64,000 nt of DNA from Dactylosporangium vinaceum (GTDB lineage Bacteria; Actinomycetota; Actinomycetes; Mycobacteriales; Micromonosporaceae): positions 11,284,001 through 11,348,000 of the forward strand of contig NZ_CP061913.1 in NCBI RefSeq assembly GCF_019904175.1, given 5' to 3'. This document shows positions 48,851 through 56,912 of the stretch, in pieces. Position 1 is the stretch's first letter. Each line of letters begins with the position of its first letter. The notes beneath the pieces are model-generated. The model ran no database searches and was not told where the DNA came from. It worked only from the letters and a program-made list of their open reading frames with translations. A program made the position numbers and the translations under genes.

Positions 48851-50203
48851 CTAGGCGAGGAAGCTCTTGAGCTCGGACACGAGTTTGCGGACGTGGCCGG
48901 ACAGCACCGGCGTGCCCAGATCCTTGAAGCGCTGGCGGAACCACGGGTTGACGCTCTGCTCGCCGCCGCTGCCGACCGAGCCGACCGGAATGAACTTCAC
49001 GCCGGAGCGGTACACGGACTGGATCATGTCGAAGAGCGGCTGGGAGCGGTCGAACTCGTAGAAGTCGGAGATCCAGACCATCACCGTGTTGCGCGGGTCG
49101 GTGATCTTCGGCTGGGCCATGGCCATCGCGACCGGCCCGTCGTTGCCGCCGCCGAGCTTGGTGCGCAGCAGCACCTCGAACGGGTCGTGCACCCATGGCG
49201 TCAGGTCGAGCGCCCGCGTGTCGTACGCGATCAGGTGCACGTCCACCTTGGGCAGCCCGGCGAAGATCGAGGCCAGGATTGTGCAGTTGACCATGGCGTT
49301 GACCATCGAGCCGGACTGGTCGACGACGACGATGAGCTTCGCCGGCGTGGTCCGCTTCGCGGTCTGCTTGTAGAAGAGCCGGTCGACGTAGAGCCGCTCG
49401 TCCTCGGGGCTCCAGTTCGTCAGGTTCTTCCAGATCGTGCGCTCGATATCGAGGTTGCGGAACACCCGCTTCGGCGGCACCGACCTGTCGATCTCGCCGA
49501 CGCTCGTCTGCTGGACCTGGGTGCGCAGGACCGCGGCCACCTCGTCGACGAACTTGCGGATCAGGGCCTTGGCGTTGGCCAGCGCCACGCCGGACAGGTT
49601 GCTCTTGTCCCGCAGGAGCTGCTCGATGAGCGACATGCTCGGGGTCAGCTGCTTGGCCAGCGCCGGGTTGGCGAGCACCTCCCGCAGGTGCATCCGCTTG
49701 ATCAGGTCGCCCTCGATGCCGCCCAGCACCCCGCCGAGCCCGCCCGCGTTGGGCTTGCCGCGCAGCTCGCCCGGGTCCAGGCCGAGCGCCTTCTCGAACC
49801 AGCCGGCGTCGGCCTGCCAGTTGCTCAGCTGGGTCGCGCTGACGTTGCCGTGCCCGGTGTTGAAGACGTTGATGAGCAGCTTCGACACCAGCGCGGCCCG
49901 CCGCACCTCCAGGCCGTCGCCGGCCGCTGTCTCGTTGGCCAGCAGCCCTTCGAACTCGGCCGCGAGCTCGGGATGGCGCTGCACCAGGTTGTCGACCGAC
50001 ACTCCGGGGTCGAGCAGCGCCGGCGGCAGCCCGATGTCGTCGACGATCGCGACGCTCGCGGACTCCAGCGACATCTGCTCGTCGGCCTCGAACAGCCGCC
50101 CGAGCATCCGCCAGTACAGAACCTGGCGCCGGTTCTCCGCGGCGCTCATCTGCTCCGGAGTGGTCGTCTGTTCCGGGGTGGTCGTCTGCTCCGGGGTGGT
50201 CAT
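48851..50203 (-). CDS. VWA domain protein (YehP-like)
   Basis: The 450-residue protein has a mostly helical N-terminal half (residues 20-280; YWRMLGRLFEADEQMSLESA, MSLIEQLLRDKSNLSGVALA) and a C-terminal von Willebrand A domain with a complete MIDAS: Asp295, Ser297 and Ser299 in VVVDQSGSM, a downstream Thr/Gly region LGGGNDGPVA, and Asp in WISDFYEFD. It is the metal-dependent adaptor partner expected for a MoxR ATPase. The first 18 residues are three copies of TTPEQT, encoded by three 18-bp tandem repeats. Translation could also start at Met19 (MSAAENRR). Its start overlaps the stop of the upstream gene (ATGA). Confidence 0.92.
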   Translation of the reverse strand: MTTPEQTTTPEQTTTPEQMSAAENRRQVLYWRMLGRLFEADEQMSLESASVAIVDDIGLPPALLDPGVSVDNLVQRHPELAAEFEGLLANETAAGDGLEVRRAALVSKLLINVFNTGHGNVSATQLSNWQADAGWFEKALGLDPGELRGKPNAGGLGGVLGGIEGDLIKRMHLREVLANPALAKQLTPSMSLIEQLLRDKSNLSGVALANAKALIRKFVDEVAAVLRTQVQQTSVGEIDRSVPPKRVFRNLDIERTIWKNLTNWSPEDERLYVDRLFYKQTAKRTTPAKLIVVVDQSGSMVNAMVNCTILASIFAGLPKVDVHLIAYDTRALDLTPWVHDPFEVLLRTKLGGGNDGPVAMAMAQPKITDPRNTVMVWISDFYEFDRSQPLFDMIQSVYRSGVKFIPVGSVGSGGEQSVNPWFRQRFKDLGTPVLSGHVRKLVSELKSFLA

Positions 50204-51540
50204 TTGCGCAGCAACCTTCCGGCCCGCTCACGCAGCACCTCGACCGCCTCGCCGGCCGCCTTGGCCAGCTTGGCGTCGGTGGGGCCGAGCGCCCAGTCGG
50301 CGGTATGCGCGGCGACCGCCTTCTTCTTGACAGTCGCCTGCACGCCGAGCGGCTGCACCGTCCAGGCGCCGTCGTCCCACCGCAGCAGCCCGATGCAGGC
50401 GGTCGCGGCCCGGACCGTCGCCGGGGTCAGCGGCCCACAGGCCGGCAGCCGGGTCGTGTCGAGCGTGATCGCGGAGACGTCCTCGACGAGCACCGGCTCG
50501 GCGATGCGGGCCGGGTGCCGCTCCAGCGGCGGCGTGGCCGGGGCGACAGCGGTGGCGAGGTGCACGCGGGCGGTGGTGAACGGATCGGCCTCGTCGCCCG
50601 GCCGGGCCTGCGCGTCGCGCCAGATCAGGTCGCCGCCGGCCAGCAGCGGCATGTCGGTGACGTCGAGGGCGCGGTGCTCGGCCAGCGCGGTCAGCAGCAT
50701 CGGGTGCCCGCTGAGCAGGCGCCAGATCGCCGGGCCGACGATCGTGTCGACCTTCGCGGCGGAGACGCTCGCCCGCACCAGGCGGGTGGCGCCGCCGGCC
50801 TCCAGCACGCCATGGACCTGCACCTGCACCGCGGTGGGGTGCTCGTGCACGTCGACGCCGAGCGGGAACAGCCGCCCGGTGACCGGCTCGGCCTGGGCCG
50901 CCTTCTGCGCCCGGCCGCCGTCGCGGGCCAGCAGCAGCGCGCGGCTCCACAGATCGGCCCAGCGCCGGATCGGCACGTGCGCCATCGTCGCGATCGGGCT
51001 CCCGGCCCGCAGCTCCGCGGCGAGCCCGTCGAGCAGCACCGCGAGGCGGCGCAGCTCCGGCTCGGCGAGTGCGGCCTCGACGGCCTGGCCGGCCGCGGCG
51101 ACCAGGTCGTGGTCGACGCCCCGCCAGCCGGTGATCGCGAGCTCGCGCAGCCAGGACCGGGCGCCGCCGAGCAGGTGGGTGGCGGCCGCGGCCGGCCCCG
51201 GTTCGCCCAGCCACTCGGCCCGGGTGCGCCCGAGAGCGGCGTCGGCCCGGGCGAGCAGCGCGTCGTGGACCGCGCCGAAGAGCGCGATGCGGGCCGCGGC
51301 CAGCGCGAAGAGGTGGTCGTCGGCGACGGAGCCGGCCACGATCTTGTCGACCGCCTCGGCGACGGGCTCGCGCAGCGGGCTGCCGGCGAACGCACCGGCC
51401 AGGGCGCTCAGCGCGGCGGCCCGGTCCTCGTCGATGCGCGCGAACCCGTGCAGGAGCCCGTCGTCGACGGCGCCCGCGGCCGCGAGCGCGTCGGCGATGC
51501 CGTCGTCGCCGGGCGCGTCCGTGAAGAGTGTGGTCAGCAT
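50200..51540 (-). CDS. DUF5691-like helical protein of MoxR/VWA/SWIM operon
   Basis: The 446-residue protein is Ala/Leu-rich and mostly helical, with recurring segments that look like an alpha-solenoid (HLFALAAARIALFGAVHDAL, RAEWLGEPGPAAAATHLLGG, LRRLAVLLDGLAAELRAGSP). A more varied second half has GPAIWRLLSGHPMLLTALAE, HRALDVTDMPLLAGGDLIWR and LRWDDGAWTVQPLGVQATVK. No catalytic motif is seen. The family name is from the conserved order SWIM-DUF5691-AAA-VWA-DUF5682 known in actinobacterial genomes and is not certain. ATG 51540 overlaps the SWIM-gene stop (TGATG) and its stop overlaps the VWA start, so translation is coupled through all the first genes. Confidence 0.75.
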   Translation of the reverse strand: MLTTLFTDAPGDDGIADALAAAGAVDDGLLHGFARIDEDRAAALSALAGAFAGSPLREPVAEAVDKIVAGSVADDHLFALAAARIALFGAVHDALLARADAALGRTRAEWLGEPGPAAAATHLLGGARSWLRELAITGWRGVDHDLVAAAGQAVEAALAEPELRRLAVLLDGLAAELRAGSPIATMAHVPIRRWADLWSRALLLARDGGRAQKAAQAEPVTGRLFPLGVDVHEHPTAVQVQVHGVLEAGGATRLVRASVSAAKVDTIVGPAIWRLLSGHPMLLTALAEHRALDVTDMPLLAGGDLIWRDAQARPGDEADPFTTARVHLATAVAPATPPLERHPARIAEPVLVEDVSAITLDTTRLPACGPLTPATVRAATACIGLLRWDDGAWTVQPLGVQATVKKKAVAAHTADWALGPTDAKLAKAAGEAVEVLRERAGRLLRK

Positions 51541-52031
51541 CAGCGCTCCCCGGCCGGCGCGACGGACGGGAACCAGTGCAGCTCCGGGATCGGCTCGTCG
51601 CTGCCCGGGAGCTCCAGATAGGCCAGGTGGCGCAGGAATCCGCTGAACACCGTCGCGGCGGGCGTCGGCTCGTGGTGCGCCTTCAGCCCGTGCAGCAGGG
51701 AGGTGTGCTCGTCGACCTCGATGCGCAGGTAACGCGCCACGCGCTCGCGCCCGTACTGCAGCTCGGCCTCGTCCAGCAGCGCCTGCAGGTGCTTGCACGG
51801 GAACGCGCCGCGCAGGCCGCCGCACGGCCGGTTGTTGTTGGTGCTGCAGCTGAGCCCGTGGGTGCTGGCGCCGATCGAGGAGACGTAGACCCGCTCGATG
51901 TCCGATCCGCTCGACACCACGCCCTGCAGGCGGCCGTCGGTCAGCTCGACGAACGGGACCTTGGCCAGTTTGCGGGGCTGTACGGGCGGTATCACGACCG
52001 CCGTCGAGCGCGTTTCGACGCTCAAGACCAT
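51540..52031 (-). CDS. SWIM-type zinc-finger protein (YehQ-like), truncated finger variant
   Basis: The 163-residue protein is the first gene of the operon. A SWIM-like zinc site is seen at about residues 62-81: LSCSTNNNRPCGGLRGAFPC followed by KHLQALL. The terminal CKH fits CxH of SWIM (CxCx(n)CxH), but the first pair is C-x8-C and not CxC, so the finger is atypical. N-terminal strands (LQGVVSSGSDIERVYVSSI) precede it. SWIM fingers bind DNA or proteins. GGAGG lies three bases before ATG 52031; a TTG at 52025 would have better spacing. The promoter matches the PafBC consensus. E. coli YehQ is much larger, so this is a minimal version. Confidence 0.85.
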   Translation of the reverse strand: MVLSVETRSTAVVIPPVQPRKLAKVPFVELTDGRLQGVVSSGSDIERVYVSSIGASTHGLSCSTNNNRPCGGLRGAFPCKHLQALLDEAELQYGRERVARYLRIEVDEHTSLLHGLKAHHEPTPAATVFSGFLRHLAYLELPGSDEPIPELHWFPSVAPAGER

Positions 52032-52075
52032 CAACCTCCAGCATCTGCGATGATCGGGTGTCCCCGACGCCAGAA

Positions 52076-52098
52076 GTTGTATCGCATGGGTACGACAA
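52076..52098 (-). promoter_or_regulatory. PafBC/RecA-NDp-type promoter of SWIM-MoxR-VWA operon
   Basis: On the minus strand: TTGTCGTAC, eight bases, TACAAC. It matches tTGTCRgtg-N8-TAnnnT except for the last base. TTTTTTGTCGTACCC at 52088-52102 is identical to the element before the two-component operon at 41 kb. A start about seven bases on leaves a leader of roughly 38 nt. It lies in the 74-bp gap after the APH-like gene. Confidence 0.6.
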
Positions 52099-52105
52099 AA
52101 AATCG

Positions 52106-53290
52106 TCAGCCCTGCTCAACCGCCATTTTCAGGCAGCGCGGGACGTCGTCGGCGTGGTAGGGCCACTCGCTCGGTTCGATGTTCTCCACGAAGGTGCTGT
52201 AGATGACGGCGCCGTAGAGCGCCGACAGCGGCTGCAGCAGTCGCACCGCCCGCACCGGATCGCTGCCCGGCACGGCCTGCCGCCAGAGTGCGGCCCAGTG
52301 CTCGGTGAGCTGCTCGGACTCGTGCGGTGTAAGCCCTGCGCTCAGACTGAGCACGTCGAAGCCCGGATTGCCGAGGAACGAGTCACCCCAGTCCAGGGCG
52401 GCAGGTGGTACGGACGCCGAAAAACGGACGTTGCCCGGATGGAAGTCGGCGTGGACCAGGCTGTCGGGCAGCCCGCACGCCTCCAGCTCGGCGAATTGGT
52501 TCGGCAGCCGCTCCAGCAGCGCCTCCAGGCCGGGAATCTCCTCGAGCCAGGGCAGCGCGGCCGCGACCATCTGGTCGGCCAGCAGCGGCCCACGACGGTC
52601 CCGCACCCCGCGCGCGGCCAGGGCATCCACGTCTTGGATCGCGCGCCGCTGCAGCCCGTGCAGCAGGTCCGCCATGCCGTATCGCACGCTCAGCGGCGCG
52701 CCGAACCCGTCCTCGCCGGGCAGGTGCCCGATCAACTGCCGGCCGGTGCCATCGGCGGCGATAAGCGGCGGCGCGGAGCCCGGCGCGACAGCGTTGAGCC
52801 ACTCCAACACCACGCTTTCGGCCCGCAGAAACGGCGGCAGGTGCTTGAGCCAGACCGTCCCGCGCGCCGTTTCCAGCCGCCACAGGCCCGACAGGTTCCA
52901 GGTTTTTCTTTGCCTGACCGCATCGGGGGTACCGTAGCCCGCCGCGACGAGCGCCTCACGCGCCCACGCGAGCGAGGCGGCCGGGCCGCCCACTTCGGCG
53001 TAGGGCGCCCGCAGCGGATGCGGCTCCAGGCGGAACGACGTGGGAGCGAGGGCCGGATCGCCGCCGTCGAGCTGCGCGAGGTAGGTCACCACGCCCCCGA
53101 CGTGCCCCGGCCCGTCGGCGCTCAGGAACCGCAGCACGCTGATCTCGGCACCGAGCGCGCGGGCCCCGTCGATCAGGTCCTCCGTCTCGGGCCAGAACGG
53201 GATCCGCACGTCGAACGGCGGCAGCTGCCCGAGCACCGCGCCGTCCCCGTCCACCAGGACGAGGACGGCGGTGCGCGTCGGCAGGCTCAC
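52106..53290 (-). CDS. Aminoglycoside phosphotransferase (APH)-family kinase with extra N-terminal domain
   Basis: The 394-residue protein has a C-terminal APH/choline-kinase-like fold: catalytic loop DSLVHADFHPGNV, with the usual HxDxxxxN spacing, and the metal-binding ALDWGDSFLGNPGFD (DWxD/E type). The upstream part holds TVWLKHLPPFLRAESVVLEW, where Lys contacts ATP. The first 130 residues form another domain (TAVLVLVDGDGAVLGQLPPF, ETEDLIDGARALGAEISVLR) resembling a NUDIX-like or regulatory add-on seen in some Micromonosporaceae APH proteins. It probably phosphorylates a small molecule. Its ATG overlaps the htpG stop (ATGA), so the two are co-expressed. Confidence 0.88.
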   Translation of the reverse strand: MSLPTRTAVLVLVDGDGAVLGQLPPFDVRIPFWPETEDLIDGARALGAEISVLRFLSADGPGHVGGVVTYLAQLDGGDPALAPTSFRLEPHPLRAPYAEVGGPAASLAWAREALVAAGYGTPDAVRQRKTWNLSGLWRLETARGTVWLKHLPPFLRAESVVLEWLNAVAPGSAPPLIAADGTGRQLIGHLPGEDGFGAPLSVRYGMADLLHGLQRRAIQDVDALAARGVRDRRGPLLADQMVAAALPWLEEIPGLEALLERLPNQFAELEACGLPDSLVHADFHPGNVRFSASVPPAALDWGDSFLGNPGFDVLSLSAGLTPHESEQLTEHWAALWRQAVPGSDPVRAVRLLQPLSALYGAVIYSTFVENIEPSEWPYHADDVPRCLKMAVEQG

Positions 53291-55173
53291 AGCGATCGGG
53301 CCAGCCGGTCCGCGAGCAGCCGGGTGAAGCGCGACGGGTCGGCGAGCTCGCCGCCCTCGGCCAGCAACGCCATGCCGTACAGCAGTTCCGCGGTTTCGGT
53401 GAGCGCCGGCGCGGTGGAGTCGGCGGTGAACGCGTCACGCAGTCCGGTGACGAGCGGGTGCCCCGGATTGAGCTCCAGAATCCGCTTGGTGTGCGGCATT
53501 TCCTGACCCATTGCCCGGTACATCTTCTCGAGCGTCGGCGTGATGTCGTGGGCATCGCCGACAATGCACGCGGCCGAGGTCGTCAGGCGCGTGGACAGCC
53601 GGACCTCCTTGACGTCCGCCTCCAGCGCCGTGGTGAGCCAGGAAAGCAGCGGCGCGAACTCCTCGGTGCGCTCTTCGGGCACATCCTCCGCGCCGAGGTC
53701 GACCTGACCCTTCGCAACGGACTGGAGATTCTTCCCGTCGTACTGCGAGACCTGCTCCACCCACACCTCGTCGACCGGGTCCGTGAGAATGAGCACCTCA
53801 TACCCCTTGGCCAGGAACGCCTCGAGGTGCGGCGAATGCTCGACCGTCGCGCGGCTCTCACCGGTCATGAAGTAGATGTCGGTCTGCCCCTCCTTCATGC
53901 GCTCGACGTAGTCGCGCAGCGAGGTCGGCTCGTCCGGGGAATGGGTCGACGGCAGGCGCAGGAGATCGAGCAGCGTCTCGCGGTTGTCGGCGTCGTCGAG
54001 CAGACCTTCCTTGAGCGCGCGGCCGAACTCGTTCCAGAACGTGGCGTAACGCTCCGCGGGCAGATCCTTGAGCGTCGACAGCACCTTCTTCACGAGGCGC
54101 CGCTGGACGACCTGGATCTGGCGGTCCTGCTGCAGGATCTCGCGGGAGATGTTGAGCGAGAGGTCGTGCGCGTCGACGACGCCCTTCACGAAGCGCAGGT
54201 AGCGCGGCGTGAGCGCCTCGCAGTCGTCCATGATGAAGACGCGCTTGACGTACAACTGGACGCCGCGGTGTCCGTCGCGCATGAAGAGATCGAACGGCGC
54301 GCGGGCCGGGATGAAGAGCAGGGCCTCGTATTCGAAGGTGCCCTCACCCTTCATGTGAATGGTCTCGAGCGGGTCGGTCCAGTCGTGGCTGACGTGCTTG
54401 TAGAACTCGTTGTACTCCTCCTGGGCGACCTCGCTGCGCGGCCGGGCCCAGAGCGCCTTCATCGAGTTGAGCGGGGCGGGCGCCGCCTGCTCGCCCTCTT
54501 TCTGCTCACCCTCGTCTTTGGTTTCGCCGCTGACGAGCCGGATGGGCCAGGCGATGAAGTCGGAGTACTTCTTGACGATCTCGCGGACTTTCCATTCCGC
54601 CGTGTAGTCGAAGAGCTGGTCCTCGCTGTCCTCGGGCTTCAGGTGCAGCGTCACCGCCGTTCCCTGCGGCGCCTCGTCGAGGGTCTCGATCTCGTACGTG
54701 CCCTCGCCCGCCGACTCCCACCGCGTGCCCTGGCTCTCGCCGGCCCGCCGGGTCACGAGCGTCACCCGGTCGGCGACCATGAACGTCGAGTAGAACCCGA
54801 CGCCGAACTGCCCGATCAGCTCGGCCCGCTGCGTCTGCTCGGCCGATTCGCGCAGCTGCTTGAGCAGCTCGGCGGTCCCCGACTTGGCGATCGTGCCGAT
54901 GAGCGACACGACATCGTCGTGCGACATGCCGATGCCGTTGTCCCTGACGGTGAGGGTGCGCTGATCCTTGTCGATCTCCAGCTGAATGTGCAGGTCGCTG
55001 GTGTCGACGTCCAGCTCCTTGTTCACCAGCGACTCCAGGCGCAGCTTGTCCAGCGCGTCCGAGGCATTCGAGATCAGCTCACGCAGGAAGATGTCCTTGT
55101 TGGAGTAGATCGAATGGACCATCAGCTGCAGCAGCTGGCGCGTCTCGGCCTGGAACTCCAGCGTCTCGCTCAC
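53287..55173 (-). CDS. htpG: Hsp90-family molecular chaperone HtpG
   Basis: HtpG is the bacterial Hsp90, an ATP-dependent dimeric chaperone in the cytoplasm. The 628-residue length is normal. The GHKL ATPase domain has FLRELISNASDALDKLRLES, VRDNGIGMSHDDVVSLIGTI, AKSGT and GQFGVGFYSTFMVAD. The middle domain has RGVQLYVKRVFIMDD and the catalytic-loop region LRFVKGVVDAHDLSLNISRE with the conserved Arg after NISRE. The C-terminal dimerisation domain ends LLADRLARSL. No CIRCE or HAIR repeat was seen upstream, so its heat control, if any, differs from the dnaK/groEL type. APH-like gene follows in an ATGA overlap. Confidence 0.97.
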   Translation of the reverse strand: MSETLEFQAETRQLLQLMVHSIYSNKDIFLRELISNASDALDKLRLESLVNKELDVDTSDLHIQLEIDKDQRTLTVRDNGIGMSHDDVVSLIGTIAKSGTAELLKQLRESAEQTQRAELIGQFGVGFYSTFMVADRVTLVTRRAGESQGTRWESAGEGTYEIETLDEAPQGTAVTLHLKPEDSEDQLFDYTAEWKVREIVKKYSDFIAWPIRLVSGETKDEGEQKEGEQAAPAPLNSMKALWARPRSEVAQEEYNEFYKHVSHDWTDPLETIHMKGEGTFEYEALLFIPARAPFDLFMRDGHRGVQLYVKRVFIMDDCEALTPRYLRFVKGVVDAHDLSLNISREILQQDRQIQVVQRRLVKKVLSTLKDLPAERYATFWNEFGRALKEGLLDDADNRETLLDLLRLPSTHSPDEPTSLRDYVERMKEGQTDIYFMTGESRATVEHSPHLEAFLAKGYEVLILTDPVDEVWVEQVSQYDGKNLQSVAKGQVDLGAEDVPEERTEEFAPLLSWLTTALEADVKEVRLSTRLTTSAACIVGDAHDITPTLEKMYRAMGQEMPHTKRILELNPGHPLVTGLRDAFTADSTAPALTETAELLYGMALLAEGGELADPSRFTRLLADRLARSL

Positions 55174-55224
55174 TTCGGCTCCTTCATCGAATGCATTGGC
55201 GCCGAAAAGAATACTGGGAACGGC

Positions 55225-55629
55225 TCAGGCGAGGGCGCGCTGCATGGCGGCGACGTTCTGATACTCGCGCCAGCGGGTGATCCGGCCGTCCTTCGCGGTC
55301 AGCACGACCACGAACCCGGCCGTCGAACGCGCGCCGTCCTTGAGGGAGGTACCGGACAGCTCGTACTCCACGACGATCGTCCCCGGGTCGGCCGTGTCGT
55401 GCACCGCGATGGTCCGGCACCCGTCGATCCGGCCCGGGAACGCCGCGCGCTGCGGCCGGGCGAAGTCGAGGAAGTCCTGCCTGCTCTCGAACCGGCCGCG
55501 GGCACCCGGCGGCGCGAACGGCATCTCGATGACGACATCATCGGCGAACTGGTCACCGGTCACCTCGCCGGGCCGGGTCATCCATTCGTCAGCCATCCGC
55601 TCGAACAGTTCACGCGGGCTCGGGTCCAT
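55225..55629 (-). CDS. SnoaL/NTF2-like protein (1)
   Basis: The 134-residue protein has the NTF2-like cone fold pattern: PRELFERMADEWMTRPGEVT, FADDVVIEMPFAPPGARG, RFESRQDFLDFARPQRAAF, TIVVEYELSGTSLKDGARST and VVVLTAKDGRITRWREYQN. Members are isomerases, cyclases, hydrolases or binding proteins for small hydrophobic ligands. It is divergent from a TetR gene with two TGAGT-N4-ACTCA operators between them, one 21 bp upstream of its ATG, so it is surely the target of that regulator. The ligand is unknown. Confidence 0.9.
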   Translation of the reverse strand: MDPSPRELFERMADEWMTRPGEVTGDQFADDVVIEMPFAPPGARGRFESRQDFLDFARPQRAAFPGRIDGCRTIAVHDTADPGTIVVEYELSGTSLKDGARSTAGFVVVLTAKDGRITRWREYQNVAAMQRALA

Positions 55630-55649
55630 CGGCGATTCGCCTCCTAATA

Positions 55650-55663
55650 TGAGTACAAACTCA
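55650..55663. promoter_or_regulatory. TetR operator 1
   Basis: TGAGT-acaa-ACTCA, a perfect 5-bp palindrome between the divergent SnoaL and TetR genes. Its twin lies 29 bp away (centre to centre). Confidence 0.75.
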
Positions 55664-55678
55664 GCTTCTGCAAGATAA

Positions 55679-55692
55679 TGAGTGGAGACTCA
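55679..55692. promoter_or_regulatory. TetR operator 2
   Basis: TGAGT-ggag-ACTCA, the same palindrome as operator 1, ending two bases before the TetR TTG start and covering its ribosome site. Confidence 0.75.
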
Positions 55693-55694
55693 CT

Positions 55695-56261
55695 TTGTCC
55701 AGACCGATGCGCGCGGACGCGCAACGCAACCGCGCGCGCATCCTGGCGGCGGCCGACGCGGTGTTCGCCGAGGGCGGAGCGACGGCGTCCACCGAGGAGG
55801 TGGCCCGCCGGGCCGGGGTGGCGATCGGCACCGTGTTCCGCCACTTCCCCACGAAGGACGACCTGGTGCGCGCCCTGCTCAAACGGCTGCTGGAGGAGCT
55901 GACCGCGGCCGCGGCCGATCTCGACGGCCGGCCGGGCGGGCTCCTGGCGTTGTTCGAGCTGATCGTGGAGCGCACGGCGGCGAACCGGACGGTGGTGGAA
56001 GTGCTGGCGGCGGAGGTACCGCTGGCCGGCCCGCTCGGCACCCTCAGCGCCGCCGCCGACCGGCTTTTGCAGCAGGGTCAGGCCGCCGGTGAGCTGCGCG
56101 AGTCCGTGCGGATCGACGCCGTGATGGCCCTGCTCGCCGGCGTCACCCAGGCCGCGCTGAGCAGCCCGCCGGACCTGCGCCGGCGCGCGCTCGACATCGT
56201 CTTCACCGGGCTTCGTCGAACCCCGTCAGCAGCGCCTCCACCGCAAACGCGAACCGTGTGA
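55695..56261 (+). CDS. TetR-family regulator (1)
   Basis: The 188-residue regulator has a TetR helix-turn-helix in its first 60 residues (RNRARILAAADAVFAEGGAT, TEEVARRAGVAIGTVFRHFP, TKDDLVRALLKRLLEEL) and a C-terminal helical ligand domain. TTG 55695 is preferred because GGAG sits at the right distance; ATG 55707 is the alternative. The two operators directly upstream imply autorepression and control of the divergent SnoaL gene. Its final 59 bp overlap the 3' end of the convergent TetR gene. Confidence 0.93.
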   Translation: MSRPMRADAQRNRARILAAADAVFAEGGATASTEEVARRAGVAIGTVFRHFPTKDDLVRALLKRLLEELTAAAADLDGRPGGLLALFELIVERTAANRTVVEVLAAEVPLAGPLGTLSAAADRLLQQGQAAGELRESVRIDAVMALLAGVTQAALSSPPDLRRRALDIVFTGLRRTPSAAPPPQTRTV

Positions 56262-56817
56262 AGTCGTCGCCGCCGGCGTTCGTGGTCGCGGCGGCGAGCA
56301 GCAGCGGGTGACGCTCCGCATCGAGCGTCGGGGGTGCCGTCTCACCGATGGCGACCTCGGCCGCGGTATGGCTGATCACGAACAGCGTCAGGGTGTTGAT
56401 GGCGTCGAGGGCGGTACCCAGGCGAAAACCGGCTCCGGTGAGCACCTGCAACCCGGTCTCGACCGCGTCGAGCGTGGCCGGGGTGGCGGCCGGCCGCACG
56501 ATCACCGGCAGGACGCCGGGGTGCTCCAGCAGCAGCATGCGCAGCTCGTGCGCGTAAGCCCGCAGGTGCTCACGCCAGTCGTCACCGGCCGCGGCCGGCG
56601 TCGCCGCGGTGAAGACGCGCTCGACGAGCCCGTCGATGAGCGCGTCCTTGTTGGGGACGTAGTGGTACAGCGTCATGGCCTCCACGCCCAGCTCCGCCCC
56701 GAGCGCGCGCATGGTCAATCCGCCGAGCCCGACCCGGTCGACGAGCTCGAGGGCCTTGTCGAGTACCTGCGCGCGGGTGATCCCGGCGCGCTCTCCACGC
56801 TGGCGCTTCGCGGCCAC
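56203..56817 (-). CDS. TetR-family regulator (2), TetR_C_1 type
   Basis: The 204-residue regulator has an N-terminal DNA-binding domain (ITRAQVLDKALELVDRVGLG, LTMRALGAELGVEAMTLYHY, VPNKDALIDGLVERVF) and a C-terminal domain of the TetR_C_1 class (LLEHPGVLPVIVRPAATPAT, FVISHTAAEVAIGE). GTG 56817 has GGAAGG upstream; the longer frame to 56886 is rejected. It is divergent from the second SnoaL gene, with a TCTTAC-TTC-GTAAGA operator between, and convergent with TetR (1), overlapping it by 59 bp. Two SnoaL/TetR pairs thus face each other tail to tail. Confidence 0.92.
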   Translation of the reverse strand: MAAKRQRGERAGITRAQVLDKALELVDRVGLGGLTMRALGAELGVEAMTLYHYVPNKDALIDGLVERVFTAATPAAAGDDWREHLRAYAHELRMLLLEHPGVLPVIVRPAATPATLDAVETGLQVLTGAGFRLGTALDAINTLTLFVISHTAAEVAIGETAPPTLDAERHPLLLAAATTNAGGDDFTRFAFAVEALLTGFDEAR

Positions 56818-56849
56818 GGGCGTGCCTTCCCGTCGGTGGGGTTGCGCTT

Positions 56850-56864
56850 TCTTACTTCGTAAGA
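56850..56864. promoter_or_regulatory. TetR operator of second SnoaL/TetR pair
   Basis: TCTTAC-ttc-GTAAGA is a perfect 6-bp palindrome. A related half-site (ATACGTTGTAAGA) lies at about 56885-56897, closer to the SnoaL gene. Both fall in the divergent region. Confidence 0.7.
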
Positions 56865-56912
56865 CTACCCTGGGCCCAGCAAACATACGTTGTAAGAATG
56901 AGGAGGATCGTC

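Noticed and set aside
45081..48854. 1257-codon plus-strand open frame opposite the DUF5682-like and MoxR genes
   Set aside because: It is the antisense of two clearly recognisable coupled genes; long antisense frames are expected at this GC content, and its translation is compositionally biased with no domain.
47816..51646. 1276-codon plus-strand open frame opposite MoxR, VWA and DUF5691-like genes
   Set aside because: Same reason: an antisense shadow without a ribosome site or recognisable motif.
55174..55224. Heat-shock operator (CIRCE or HAIR) before htpG
   Set aside because: No matching inverted repeat was found in the short upstream stretch.
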